Shown piece by piece: positions 52,144 to 61,413 of a stretch of DNA of 64,000 bases. This DNA is from an uncultured Lachnospiraceae bacterium (GTDB lineage: Bacteria; Bacillota; Clostridia; Lachnospirales; Lachnospiraceae), in contig CAJUGD010000004.1 of assembly GCA_910586205.1 (NCBI GenBank), positions 109,758 through 173,757 on the forward strand. The letters run 5' to 3'. Each line of letters starts with the position of its first letter. Position 1 is the stretch's first letter. The position numbers were made by a program, and so were the translations under genes. A model generated the notes under the pieces. It was not told where the DNA came from. It saw nothing but the letters and a program-made list of their open reading frames with translations, and did no database searches.

Positions 52144-52842
52144 ATGCTTTTATTAGTTAGTATCACTACTATATATGTATCTATTGTTCTGCTAATGAAA
52201 TTGGCAGAAATAAAGCGTAATAATAAAATACAGATATTACGATCCTCTCAATATTATGTGAGGTTAAGAAATTTATTAGAAGACTGTACTATAGTAAACA
52301 ATGCTTATAGTATAATGAGAGTTGAAATAAAATCTGGGAATACGAAAGGATTTTACCATTTTTCTATTAGATTTCTTGATTTAGGAAAGTATGTAATAGA
52401 GCCTGCGATAATTAGCTTGGAAAGTGTTGAGCAGCATGTTAAAGCTTTTTATCAATCAGAAGTTGAACGTTTAAATGGGCATGATTTAAGAACAGTCGTC
52501 GAAACAGCAATGGACAAAACACATGCTTTGAGATTAGAGATTCAGGAAGAACAGGATTCTTATTTTTTTAGAGAATTATTTAATGGGCGTTCATTTCCTT
52601 CAAGGAAGTTTTACATTACATCTCCTTTTGAAAATTATGCAAGCTCTGGTGGTGCATATATATTTGATCCAGATGATTGGAAAATAGATGGAGATGATGC
52701 GATTTTTATGGGGATTCTGGAATTTGAAAGTGATTATCAAGAGATGGTTCCTTATCTCATTAAGGAAACCGCTGAAAAATTGTTTTCAAATGTCAAAGTA
52801 ACAATCTTTTCCGATGGTTGCTCTATTAGTGGTCTATATTAA
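52144..52842 (+). CDS. Uncharacterised membrane-anchored protein
   Basis: The 232-residue protein has an N-terminal TM helix (MLLLVSITTIYVSIVLLMKL) and a soluble domain with no motif I recognise. Notable segments are SGNTKGFYHFSIRFLDLGKYVIEPA and SSGGAYIFDPDDWKIDGDDAIFMGILEF. AAGGGAAGG precedes the ATG. It is the last gene of the AT-rich JAMM cassette, just before the composition switches back at capE. Confidence 0.7.
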   Translation: MLLLVSITTIYVSIVLLMKLAEIKRNNKIQILRSSQYYVRLRNLLEDCTIVNNAYSIMRVEIKSGNTKGFYHFSIRFLDLGKYVIEPAIISLESVEQHVKAFYQSEVERLNGHDLRTVVETAMDKTHALRLEIQEEQDSYFFRELFNGRSFPSRKFYITSPFENYASSGGAYIFDPDDWKIDGDDAIFMGILEFESDYQEMVPYLIKETAEKLFSNVKVTIFSDGCSISGLY

Positions 52843-52934
52843 GCAGGATTAAAATACGAATTCATATTTCCATGTCCAACACTGCCAATTTCTTAGGTAC
52901 CGGTTACATTTTTTAGGATACGGAAGGAGAACCT

Positions 52935-54026
52935 ATGAATAATCTAAAAAATCAACGTATTAACTCGTTAGTGAGACAACCAGAATTATTGAGTTTTACC
53001 AATGCAACCCTCCTCATCACCGGTGGCACCGGCTCCTTCGGCCACACTGTATTAAAACATTTCCTAACTACTGACATCGGCCAGATCCGCATTTTCAGCC
53101 GGGATGAGAAAAAGCAGGATGATATGCGCCATGAGCTTCAGGTGCGGTATCCTAAGGAGGCTTCCAAGGTGAAGTTTTACATAGGGGATGTACGGAATTT
53201 TCAGGCAGTAAGGGATGTGATGGATGGTGTGGATTATATTTTCCATGCGGCGGCCTTAAAGCAAGTCCCGTCCTGTGAGTTCTTTCCCATGGAGGCGGTA
53301 AAGACCAATGTGGAGGGGACGGATCATGTACTTCATGCTGCCATGGATGCAAAAGTAAAGCGGGTGGTGTGTTTAAGTACGGATAAGGCCGCTTATCCCA
53401 TTAATGCCATGGGAATCAGCAAGGCCATGATGGAGCGGGTGATCTATGCCAATGCCAGGGTGGCGGCCGAGAAGGGGAATACAGTGATCTGCTGTACCAG
53501 GTATGGGAATGTGATGTGCAGCCGTGGTTCTGTGATTCCCCTGTTTATTGAGCAGATTAAAGCCGGGAGGCCGATTACTGTCACGAATCCGGAAATGACC
53601 CGTTTTCTCATGAATCTGGATGAGGCGGTAAATTTGGTGCGGTTTGCTTTTGAGCATGCAGAGCCAGGGGATCTGTTTATCCAGAAAGCGGATGCAAGTA
53701 CTATCGGGGATCTGGCAAAGGCAGTGCAGCAGCTATTTGGGGATACAGGGATACAGGTAATCGGCACGCGCCATGGGGAAAAATTGTATGAGACGCTGAT
53801 GACAAAAGAGGAGCGTCTGCGCAGTGAGGATATGGGGAATTATTACCGGGTGGCAGCAGATACCAGGGGATTGAATTATGATAAGTATTTTGTCAGGGGG
53901 CAGGTGCGCACCGAGTCGGACGAGGCTTACACCAGCCATAATACAAGGAGACTGGATGTGCAGGGGACAGCAGATAAGATTATGACAGCGGAATATGTGC
54001 AGGAGCAGTTGGGAGGAACTGAATGA
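52935..54026 (+). CDS. capE: UDP-GlcNAc 4,6-dehydratase/5-epimerase (CapE/FnlA-like)
   Basis: This short-chain dehydrogenase starts the UDP-L-FucNAc branch. After an AT-rich N-terminal extension of about 24 residues come LLITGGTGSFGHTVLKHFL, the FHAAALKQVPSCEFFP motif, the MGISKAMMERV catalytic region, and RYGNVMCSRGSVIPLFIEQI. Length is 363 residues. The first ~25 codons have the AT-rich composition of the upstream block and the rest is GC-richer, so an import boundary lies within the gene. It overlaps capF by 4 bases. Confidence 0.93.
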   Translation: MNNLKNQRINSLVRQPELLSFTNATLLITGGTGSFGHTVLKHFLTTDIGQIRIFSRDEKKQDDMRHELQVRYPKEASKVKFYIGDVRNFQAVRDVMDGVDYIFHAAALKQVPSCEFFPMEAVKTNVEGTDHVLHAAMDAKVKRVVCLSTDKAAYPINAMGISKAMMERVIYANARVAAEKGNTVICCTRYGNVMCSRGSVIPLFIEQIKAGRPITVTNPEMTRFLMNLDEAVNLVRFAFEHAEPGDLFIQKADASTIGDLAKAVQQLFGDTGIQVIGTRHGEKLYETLMTKEERLRSEDMGNYYRVAADTRGLNYDKYFVRGQVRTESDEAYTSHNTRRLDVQGTADKIMTAEYVQEQLGGTE

Positions 54027-55261
54027 CTGGCATGAGAATATTGGTGACTGGCGCAAAAGGATTTGTGGGACGAAATCTGGTGGAATATCTAAAGACAATT
54101 CGGGAGGGAAAAAATAAGACAAGGCCGAATCTGAATATAGCAGATATTTATGAGTATGACAGGGATACAGATCCTGTATGTTTAGATAGATTCTGTCAGG
54201 AGGCGGATTTTGTGTTCCATCTTGCCGGGGTAAACAGGCCAAAGGAATTGTCTGAGTTTATGACGGGAAATCTTGGGACGGCAGAGGAGCTTTTAGGGCG
54301 GCTGAAAAAGTATCATAATGGTTGTCCGGTCATGTTAAGTTCTTCGGTTCAGGCAGCTTTGGAAGGAAGATACAAAGAATCGGAATATGGCAGAAGCAAG
54401 CTGGCGGGAGAGAAGCTGTTTTTGGAATATGCCAAGGAAACGGGAGTAAGGGTGCTGATTTACCGGTTTCCCAATCTTTTTGGAAAGTGGTGCCGGCCTA
54501 ATTACAATTCGGCTGTGGCCACTTTTTGTAATGCTATTGCCAATGATCTGGAGTATACGGTCAATGACAGGAATACGGAGTTAGAGCTATTGTATATTGA
54601 CGACCTGATTCATGAGATGTTAAATGCGCTGGAGGGCCGGGAGCACAGGTGTGATTATGACGGAAATATTCTGCTGGAAAAGAAGGAAGGGCCTTATTGC
54701 TATGTGCCGGTTACGGAAAAGAAGACCTTAGGCGAGATCGTAGACTTGCTGAAGGGATTTAAATCAATGCCAGTGACTTTTGAGATGCCGGAGCTTCCGA
54801 AGGATTCATTTGTAAAAAAGCTGTACTCTGCTTATCTTTCTTATCTGCCAGAGGAAAAGGCGTCTTATTTCTTAAAGATGAATGAGGATAGCAGAGGTGT
54901 ATTTGCAGAGCTGGTAAGAACGAGAAACTGCGGTCAGGTTTCAGTAAATGTCGTAAAGCCCGGCCAGGTGCGCGGACAGCATTGGCATAACAGTAAGTGG
55001 GAGATTTTTATTGTGGTTTCTGGCCATGGAAGGATACGGGAGCGGAGGATCGGAACAGATGGGGAGGGAAAACCTTACCCGGTGATGGAATTTGAGGTGA
55101 CGGGAGAGAAAATGAGAGCCGTGTGGATGCTTCCGGGGTATACTCATATGATTGAAAATCTCAGCGAGGTGCAGGATTTGATTATGGTTATATGGGCCAA
55201 TGAAGCATTTGATCCGGGGTATCCGGATACTTACCGTGAAAGTTCCGAACTCTCGCTGTAG
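54023..55261 (+). CDS. capF: CapF/FnlB-like reductase with C-terminal cupin
   Basis: CapF reduces the CapE product to UDP-2-acetamido-2,6-dideoxy-L-talose. The 412-residue protein has an NADPH-binding N-terminus (MRILVTGAKGFVGRNLVEYLK) and a C-terminal cupin from about residue 290 (GQVSVNVVKPGQVRGQHWHNSKWEIFIVVSGHGRIRERRIG). Both domains are typical of CapF. The usual next gene, capG (C2 epimerase giving UDP-L-FucNAc), is absent. Composition is like the chromosome. Confidence 0.93.
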   Translation: MTGMRILVTGAKGFVGRNLVEYLKTIREGKNKTRPNLNIADIYEYDRDTDPVCLDRFCQEADFVFHLAGVNRPKELSEFMTGNLGTAEELLGRLKKYHNGCPVMLSSSVQAALEGRYKESEYGRSKLAGEKLFLEYAKETGVRVLIYRFPNLFGKWCRPNYNSAVATFCNAIANDLEYTVNDRNTELELLYIDDLIHEMLNALEGREHRCDYDGNILLEKKEGPYCYVPVTEKKTLGEIVDLLKGFKSMPVTFEMPELPKDSFVKKLYSAYLSYLPEEKASYFLKMNEDSRGVFAELVRTRNCGQVSVNVVKPGQVRGQHWHNSKWEIFIVVSGHGRIRERRIGTDGEGKPYPVMEFEVTGEKMRAVWMLPGYTHMIENLSEVQDLIMVIWANEAFDPGYPDTYRESSELSL

Positions 55262-55270
55262 GACTGCGCA

Positions 55271-55440
55271 CTTGCTGCGCTGTCCGTACAGCGCCAAAAT
55301 GCCTGCTTTTTGGCATTTTGTGTGCATCCCCCCGGAGGCTCTCACAGTAATCCCTCTTTCATTTATGGTGGTGCCGCGAAAACGCGGTATAAAGCTACTG
55401 TGAAAATCTTGAATCCTTGCTGCGCTGTCTGTACAGCGCC
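55271..55440. repeat. Repeated GC-rich sequence downstream of capF
   Basis: TTGCTGCGCTGTCCGTACAG at about 55272 recurs almost exactly at about 55418 (TTGCTGCGCTGTCTGTACAG), each followed by CGCCAAA. A hairpin AAAATGCC/GGCATTTT lies at 55296-55319. No gene is present between capF and ecfA1. The repeats may be degenerate mobile-element or hairpin sequences. Confidence 0.6.
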
Positions 55441-55472
55441 AAAGTGCTGAGAATTTTATATAAATCATAGTT

Positions 55473-55515
55473 AAAAGGTGTGGTAATTCCCAGGGGAAAG
55501 ACCACACCTTTTTTG
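55473..55515 (+). terminator. Strong rho-independent terminator after the polysaccharide locus
   Basis: AAAAGGTGTGGT pairs perfectly with ACCACACCTTTT, with a T-run. It ends the LoaP-headed polysaccharide transcription unit, 212 bases after capF. Confidence 0.9.
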
Positions 55516-55693
55516 CTTTATGTGAATGCTTCGCAGGATGATTTGGCTATTTGTGCCGGGAAATCACTTGACGCTGATTCCAATATGGCTTAAAATGAGG
55601 GATCATATGCCTGGCCATTTACTACGGATTGCGGTGAAGCAAGGAGGTCTGCGGCTATGGAATGAAATACCGGATTGTCAGGAGGGAACAGGC

Positions 55694-56575
55694 GTGTCTA
55701 TGGGAATTATTAAGGCATCCAAGCTGATTTATGAATATATCCGCAGGGATGAGGAGGATCAGGTGGAGGAGGTAAACCGGGCCATTGATGGACTGGATTT
55801 GGATATTCATGAGGGGGATTTTGTGGCGATTTTAGGGCACAATGGGTCAGGCAAGTCTACATTTGCAAAACAGCTTAACGGGATTTTGCTGCCGACAGAA
55901 GGGACTGTATGGATTTCCGGAATGAAGACGGACGATGACAGCCATATTTGGGATATCAGAAAGACGGCAGGCATGGTGTTTCAGAATCCGGATAATCAGA
56001 TTATCGGAAATGTGGTGGAGGAGGATGTGGGATTTGGCCCGGAGAATCTGGGGGTTCCTACAGACGAGATATGGCGGCGGGTGGATGAAAGCCTGGCAGC
56101 AGTGGGGATGACAGCCTACAGGATGAAGTCTCCTAATAAACTTTCAGGCGGCCAGAAGCAGCGGGTGGCTATTGCCGGGGTGATGGCCATGAAGCCCAAG
56201 TGCATTATTTTAGATGAGCCTACAGCCATGCTGGATCCCAATGGGCGCAGAGAGGTGATTCGGACGGTTCATGAGCTGAATAAAAAGGAAGGGATTACAG
56301 TGCTTTTGATCACCCATTATATGGAGGAGGTGATTGAAGCGGATCGTGTCATTGTCATGGACAGCGGGCGCCTGGTAATGGATGGGACGCCAAAGGAGAT
56401 CTTTTCCCGGGTGACGGAACTGAAAGGATACCGTCTCGATGTGCCCCAGGTGACGGAGCTGGCTTATGAGCTGAAGCAGCAGGGGGCAGAACTGCCGGAC
56501 GGAGTCCTGACGATTCAGGAGCTGATGGAGTGCTTAGTGCCGATGCTGCAGGCATGTAAAGAGCAGGATGGCTGA
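55694..56575 (+). CDS. ecfA1: ECF transporter ATPase EcfA1
   Basis: This ATP-binding subunit of the energy-coupling factor module drives vitamin S-components. Start GTG 55694 is 8 bases from AGGAGG (MSMGIIKASKLIYEYIRRDEED); ATG 55700 is the alternative. Walker A is GHNGSGKST, the signature is KLSGGQKQRVAIAGVMAM, and Walker B is CIILDEPTAMLDP. Length is 293 aa. The EcfA1 type is recognised by order and the VFQNPDNQIIGNVVEEDVGFGPEN Q-loop region. Confidence 0.95.
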   Translation: MSMGIIKASKLIYEYIRRDEEDQVEEVNRAIDGLDLDIHEGDFVAILGHNGSGKSTFAKQLNGILLPTEGTVWISGMKTDDDSHIWDIRKTAGMVFQNPDNQIIGNVVEEDVGFGPENLGVPTDEIWRRVDESLAAVGMTAYRMKSPNKLSGGQKQRVAIAGVMAMKPKCIILDEPTAMLDPNGRREVIRTVHELNKKEGITVLLITHYMEEVIEADRVIVMDSGRLVMDGTPKEIFSRVTELKGYRLDVPQVTELAYELKQQGAELPDGVLTIQELMECLVPMLQACKEQDG

Positions 56576-56785
56576 AATGTATTTTGGATTCAGCTCTGCA
56601 GCGTAGAGAGCTTGATGCTCCATTGTCAGCAGGGGGGTGACTTGTCGGAATTTATATGAAAGGGTATATGGAGTTGCCAAATGATTGGGGAATTGTTTGA
56701 ATAAAGAGAATGTGTCGGTGACTCATTTGGTTCATAGGCATAAGAAATGCCGTACCGGGCATGGATATTGCAGGAGGATGGAACA

Positions 56786-57661
56786 ATGGCAATTAAGGCG
56801 GAGCACATTAATTATCTGTATGGGGAGGGCACAGCCTTTGAACAGTATGCCTTAAAGGATGTGAGCTTTGAGATTCAGGACGGGGAATTTGTAGGGCTTA
56901 TCGGACATACCGGGTCAGGCAAATCTACGCTGATTCAGCATTTGAACGGACTGATTCAGGCCAGCAGCGGAAAGATTTATTATAATGGAGAAGATATTTA
57001 CCAGGACGGGTATGACAAAAAGGGACTGCGCAGCAAAGTGGGGCTGGTATTTCAGTATCCGGAGCATCAGTTGTTTGAGGTGGATGTGTTTTCTGATGTG
57101 TGTTTTGGGCCAAGGAACCAAGGGCTTTCCAAGGAGGAGACAGAGGCGCGGGCAAGGGAAGCGCTGATGCTGGTAGGATTGGAGGAGAGATTCTGGTATC
57201 AGTCTCCTTTTGAGCTTTCAGGCGGCCAGAAGCGTCGTGCGGCCATTGCCGGGGTGCTTGCCATGAGGCCGGAGGTGCTCATATTAGATGAACCTACAGC
57301 GGGACTGGATCCGCGGGGGCGGGATGAGATCTTGGACGAGATTGCGGCGCTGCATGGGGAAAAAGGCATGACCATTGTGCTGGTGTCCCACAGTATGGAG
57401 GACATTGCCCGGTATGCGGACCGGATCCTGGTGATGAACCGTGGAGAGAAAATGTTTGACGGTACGCCGAAAGAGGTATTTGGCCATTATAAGGAGCTGG
57501 AAAAGATAGGTCTGGCGGCGCCGCAGATTACGTATGTGGTGCATCAGCTTCAGGAACATGGGATTCCCATAAAAGGGGATATTACCACGGTGGAGGAAGC
57601 CAGGGATGAGATCTTAAGACTGTTGGGAAAGGGAAGCGGAAAGGCAGGAAGCAGATTATGA
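56786..57661 (+). CDS. ecfA2: ECF transporter ATPase EcfA2
   Basis: This is the second ATPase of the ECF module. Start ATG 56786 follows AGGAGG with 8-base spacing. Walker A is GHTGSGKST, VFQYPEHQLFEVDVFSDVCFGPRN is the EcfA2-type Q-loop region, the signature is LSGGQKRRAAIAGVLAM, and Walker B is VLILDEPTAGLDP. Length is 291 aa. A 210-base gap separates it from ecfA1. It overlaps ecfT (ATGATG). Confidence 0.95.
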   Translation: MAIKAEHINYLYGEGTAFEQYALKDVSFEIQDGEFVGLIGHTGSGKSTLIQHLNGLIQASSGKIYYNGEDIYQDGYDKKGLRSKVGLVFQYPEHQLFEVDVFSDVCFGPRNQGLSKEETEARAREALMLVGLEERFWYQSPFELSGGQKRRAAIAGVLAMRPEVLILDEPTAGLDPRGRDEILDEIAALHGEKGMTIVLVSHSMEDIARYADRILVMNRGEKMFDGTPKEVFGHYKELEKIGLAAPQITYVVHQLQEHGIPIKGDITTVEEARDEILRLLGKGSGKAGSRL

Positions 57662-58452
57662 TGCGGGAAATCACGTTAGGGCAATATTATCCGGTAGATT
57701 CCGTGCTTCACAGGATGGATCCCAGGACAAAGCTGTTCGGAACAATGATATTTATTATTTCTTTGTTTTTTGCCAATAGCCTGGCGGCTTATGGGGCTGC
57801 TACCCTTTTTCTGGTTTTGGTGATCTGGATGTCTAAGGTTCCCTTTGGTTTTATGATAAGGGGACTGAAGGCTGTAATGTTTTTGCTTTTGATCAGTGTC
57901 AGCTTTAACTTGTTTTTGACTCCCGGGACGGAAATTTTTCGAATTGGTTTTTTGAAAATGACTTGGGAAGGGCTGCAGCTTGCCGGGTTTATGGCACTGC
58001 GTCTGGTCTACTTAGTAATCGGCTCATCCGTGATGACCCTGACAACCACGCCCAACCAGCTTACGGACGGACTGGAAAAAAGTTTGGGATTTCTAAAGCG
58101 GGCAGGGGCTCCGGTTCATGAGGTGTCTATGATGATGTCCATAGCGCTGCGTTTTATTCCCATTCTGGTGGAGGAGACGGACAAGATCATGAAGGCTCAG
58201 ATGGCCAGGGGAGCAGATTTTGAGAGCGGGAATCTGGTTCAAAAGGCAAAGAGCATGGTTCCTTTGCTGGTTCCTCTTTTTATCTCAGCTTTCAGGCGGG
58301 CCACGGATTTGGCTATGGCCATGGAGGCGAGGTGTTATCATGGAGGTGAGGGAAGGAGCAAAATGAAGCCTCTGCATTATGCAAGGCGGGATTATATAGG
58401 GTATTTAGTGCTTTTAGGGTATCTTTTGGCTGTGATTTTGTTAAGAAGGTAA
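57658..58452 (+). CDS. ecfT: ECF transporter transmembrane subunit EcfT
   Basis: The 264-residue protein has five to six helices and the coupling motifs AQMARGADFESG and MAMEARCYHGGEGRS (two Ala-Arg-Gly-type helices that contact the ATPases). YYPVDSVLHRMDPRTKLFGTMIFI is the conserved N-terminus. It completes a group II ECF module that can serve BioY and other S-components. The next gene follows after 63 bases. Confidence 0.95.
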   Translation: MMREITLGQYYPVDSVLHRMDPRTKLFGTMIFIISLFFANSLAAYGAATLFLVLVIWMSKVPFGFMIRGLKAVMFLLLISVSFNLFLTPGTEIFRIGFLKMTWEGLQLAGFMALRLVYLVIGSSVMTLTTTPNQLTDGLEKSLGFLKRAGAPVHEVSMMMSIALRFIPILVEETDKIMKAQMARGADFESGNLVQKAKSMVPLLVPLFISAFRRATDLAMAMEARCYHGGEGRSKMKPLHYARRDYIGYLVLLGYLLAVILLRR

Positions 58453-58515
58453 AGAGTAAGGGGACATGACGGCTGTAGGAAAAAACAGCAGTCAAAAAAG
58501 CAGGAGGAGGAGAAC

Positions 58516-61413
58516 ATGAGTTGCTGGACATTTTTAGGAATAGAACCTACAGAGGATGAGGGAGAGATCAAGCGGGTATATCTGGAAATGCTTCCGCTGT
58601 ATCACCCGGAAGAAGATCCGGATGGATTCAGAAAGCTTCGTATGGCTTTGGAGGAGGCGCTGAGGGAGGCGCAGAGATTAAAACAGGAGCGGGAGAACGG
58701 GGATTCTGGATTTTGTGAAAGTGAAATGCTTGGGAGAGGGGAGATCCAGGATTTTCTGAAAAAGGCGGAAGAAGTCTATTCGGATTATGAATGCCGCATA
58801 TGTCCGCAGAAGTGGGAAAATGTTCTTTCTATGCCGGTTTGTCAGGACTTGGAGAGCCAGAGAGAGGCAGGGTGGGCCTTTCTTGGATTTTTGATGAATC
58901 ATTTTCATCTGCCTCATTCCTGCTATCAGGTATTTAATAAGACATTTGGATGGACGGAGGATGAGGATGAGCTGTATAATCATTTTCCGGAAGGGTTTGT
59001 GACTTATCTGTTTGACCGGATCCAGGTGGAAGATACGTTCCGTTATGATATTCTAAAGGTGCCGGAGGGGATTGACTGTGATGATTTCTGCGAGGCATTT
59101 TTCACCCTTCGAAGGGCTATTGGCGAAAAGGATCGGGAAACAGTAGAAGCCACATTAAAAAAGATAGATGAGATGAAGGTAATTCATCCGGATCTTCAGG
59201 TGATTCGGATTCGTCATGAGGCGATGCAGAGGGGACATGAGCAAAAGGCATGGGAGATGGCCAAAGAGCTTTTTGCCCGGGATGGGGACAATCCTGCGAC
59301 CAGCTACTGGTATGTCCGTACATCCATGGACTATGAGGACTCTGATACAGAGGCAGAGATACTGGAGAATATTTTAAGAGGGCTTTTGGACAAGGATCCG
59401 GAGTGTGCCGGCTATTGGCAGATTTTGGGTGATTTTATAAGGCAGCAAGGGGATTTGTCCCAGGCGCTGACCTGCTATAAAAGGGCAAGGGACCACGTGG
59501 AAGAACGCTGGGACTACATGGAGGAACAGATTGCAGATACTGCAAGAGAACTGTCCATTCAGATGGAGAAGGATCCGGACTTTGATGACAAGTGGCAGCT
59601 TGCCCATATATGCTGGATGGGAGAACGGCATGAGCGGGTGCGGGAAATTTTAGAGGGAATGGAGCCGACAGAGGAGCAGAAGGAAGCATGGCTGATCATG
59701 ATGGCGGGAAGCTGTCATGAGTTAGAGGATTATGAGGAAGCAGTCAATTACCGTCAGCAGATATGGGATTTCTATGAGGAAAAGGCGCGGCCGCTCAGGC
59801 TCTATCTGGATTTGGCAGAGGATTATAAGCTTTGTGGAAATACACAGAGAGCTTTGGAAGTCTACCAATCTGCAGAGGAGGTTTTTCCGGAAGAACAGGA
59901 AATCTTATATCGGCAGGCGCAGATTATGTCTGATACAGGCCGTCTGGAGGAAGGGCTTACCTTGTGCAATAAGGCGCTGGAGCTGGGTTTTCATCCGGAT
60001 CCCTTTAATCTGAAAATGGAGATTCTTCTGGATTTAGAGAGTTTTCAGGAAGTAAAGGAACTGGCGGAGAATGTGCTGAAGCAGGGGTATGAAGGCGCCC
60101 AGATCCGCTATTATTATGCGAGGGCTCTGCGGGGGCTGGAGGAAAATGACCAGGCTGAAAAAGTGCTGAAGGATTTGGTGGAGCAGACAAAGGGAGCTGC
60201 GGTTGTGTGCCAGGAGTATGCAGGACTCTGCTATGATATGGATCGGACAGAGGAAGCCCTGGAATGGATAGAGAAGGCATTGAAGGAACAGGATACTCCT
60301 GTGCGCGCTTATATGAAAGGAAGATATCTTCATGATCTGAAGCAGTACCAGGAAGAAGAAATGCTGTACAGGCAAATGATGGATAAAGGGCTGGATGGTT
60401 ACTATATTTATTATCGTTTGGGCAGGGCTTTGGAGTCCATGCATCGGTATGAGGAGGCAGAGACAGCCTTTCGATGCTCATTGGATCGGGATTCTGTCAA
60501 TGGCATGGCATGGGACGGATTGGGTGATGTGCTGCAGGAACAGGGGAAATGGGAGGAAGCAGCCAATGCCTATGAGGAGGGCTGGAAAAACGGGAATTTT
60601 CAGGCTATACGGGATCTGAGCCGGCTGATGAAGCGCACCAATCAGAATGAAAAGGCAATCCGGTACTTGGAGGAGGGGTTGAAAAAGCAGCCGGATGACG
60701 GAAGTCTTTTGTGGATCTATGCTTCTGTAATGCGGAGGCTGAAAAAGTATGAGGAGGCTGTAAGGCTTCTGGGGCGTTATATGGAGGTAAAGCCGTCTGA
60801 AGTTTGTTCTGCGTACCGGGAGATAGCTCTTTGCTGGGAAAAGGCAAAGGATTATGAGAAGGCCAGGGAATATTATCAACGGGCCATTGACCATGAGCCG
60901 GAAAATGCAAGAAACTGGCGTGTGTTTGGAAAATATTATGCTGATGTGGAGAAGGATCTGGAGAAAGCCGTTCCTTTGCTGGAAAAGGCCGTTCAATTAG
61001 ATGATGACAGCACCTATGGCTGGATGAAGCTGGGGGAGGTTTATGAAAATCTGGGAAGAAGCCAGGAGGCTAAGGACTGCTATGAAAAATCTCTGAAAAA
61101 TTACCGGCATGAGTTGGAGGATGATCCGGAGGACTGCTGCACCTATGAGGGCATTGCTGATGTTTTGATCCACATGGGACGGCTTGAGGAGGCTGAGGAA
61201 ATGGCTAAAAAGGCTATGTCCCTTCAGTTTTCTGTGTTTACCTGCAATGGCCCTGCCTGCTATGAAAGCATGGAGGACATGGCAAAGATCCAGGAGAAAC
61301 AGGGCAATCTAAAGGGTGCGCTGGAATGGATGGAACAGGCAGGAGAACATTCTGTGACAGATTATTATCCAAAAGAGATTGCACGGTTGAGGGCAGCCTT
61401 AGAGCGTGTCTGA
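58516..61413 (+). CDS. J-domain-like protein with many TPR repeats
   Basis: The 965-residue protein begins with a DnaJ-like domain (CWTFLGIEPTEDEGEIKRVYLEMLPLYHPEEDPDGFRKLRMALEEAL); the canonical HPD is HPE. From about residue 220 it is almost entirely tetratricopeptide repeats (for example AGYWQILGDFIRQQGDLSQALTCYKRA, VCQEYAGLCYDMDRTEEALEWIEKAL, YGWMKLGEVYENLGRSQEAKDCYEKSL). It is probably a protein-interaction scaffold. The last codons LERV and the stop lie inside the MITE copy at 61400. It interrupts the usual ecfT-truA adjacency. Confidence 0.88.
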   Translation: MSCWTFLGIEPTEDEGEIKRVYLEMLPLYHPEEDPDGFRKLRMALEEALREAQRLKQERENGDSGFCESEMLGRGEIQDFLKKAEEVYSDYECRICPQKWENVLSMPVCQDLESQREAGWAFLGFLMNHFHLPHSCYQVFNKTFGWTEDEDELYNHFPEGFVTYLFDRIQVEDTFRYDILKVPEGIDCDDFCEAFFTLRRAIGEKDRETVEATLKKIDEMKVIHPDLQVIRIRHEAMQRGHEQKAWEMAKELFARDGDNPATSYWYVRTSMDYEDSDTEAEILENILRGLLDKDPECAGYWQILGDFIRQQGDLSQALTCYKRARDHVEERWDYMEEQIADTARELSIQMEKDPDFDDKWQLAHICWMGERHERVREILEGMEPTEEQKEAWLIMMAGSCHELEDYEEAVNYRQQIWDFYEEKARPLRLYLDLAEDYKLCGNTQRALEVYQSAEEVFPEEQEILYRQAQIMSDTGRLEEGLTLCNKALELGFHPDPFNLKMEILLDLESFQEVKELAENVLKQGYEGAQIRYYYARALRGLEENDQAEKVLKDLVEQTKGAAVVCQEYAGLCYDMDRTEEALEWIEKALKEQDTPVRAYMKGRYLHDLKQYQEEEMLYRQMMDKGLDGYYIYYRLGRALESMHRYEEAETAFRCSLDRDSVNGMAWDGLGDVLQEQGKWEEAANAYEEGWKNGNFQAIRDLSRLMKRTNQNEKAIRYLEEGLKKQPDDGSLLWIYASVMRRLKKYEEAVRLLGRYMEVKPSEVCSAYREIALCWEKAKDYEKAREYYQRAIDHEPENARNWRVFGKYYADVEKDLEKAVPLLEKAVQLDDDSTYGWMKLGEVYENLGRSQEAKDCYEKSLKNYRHELEDDPEDCCTYEGIADVLIHMGRLEEAEEMAKKAMSLQFSVFTCNGPACYESMEDMAKIQEKQGNLKGALEWMEQAGEHSVTDYYPKEIARLRAALERV

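Noticed and set aside
55271..55440. CRISPR array suspected from repeated GC-rich units after capF
   Set aside because: Only two copies, unequal spacing and no cas genes.
55526..55693. Longer EcfA1 N-terminus starting at 55526
   Set aside because: The extra residues do not resemble the family, and AGGAGG is correctly placed for GTG 55694.
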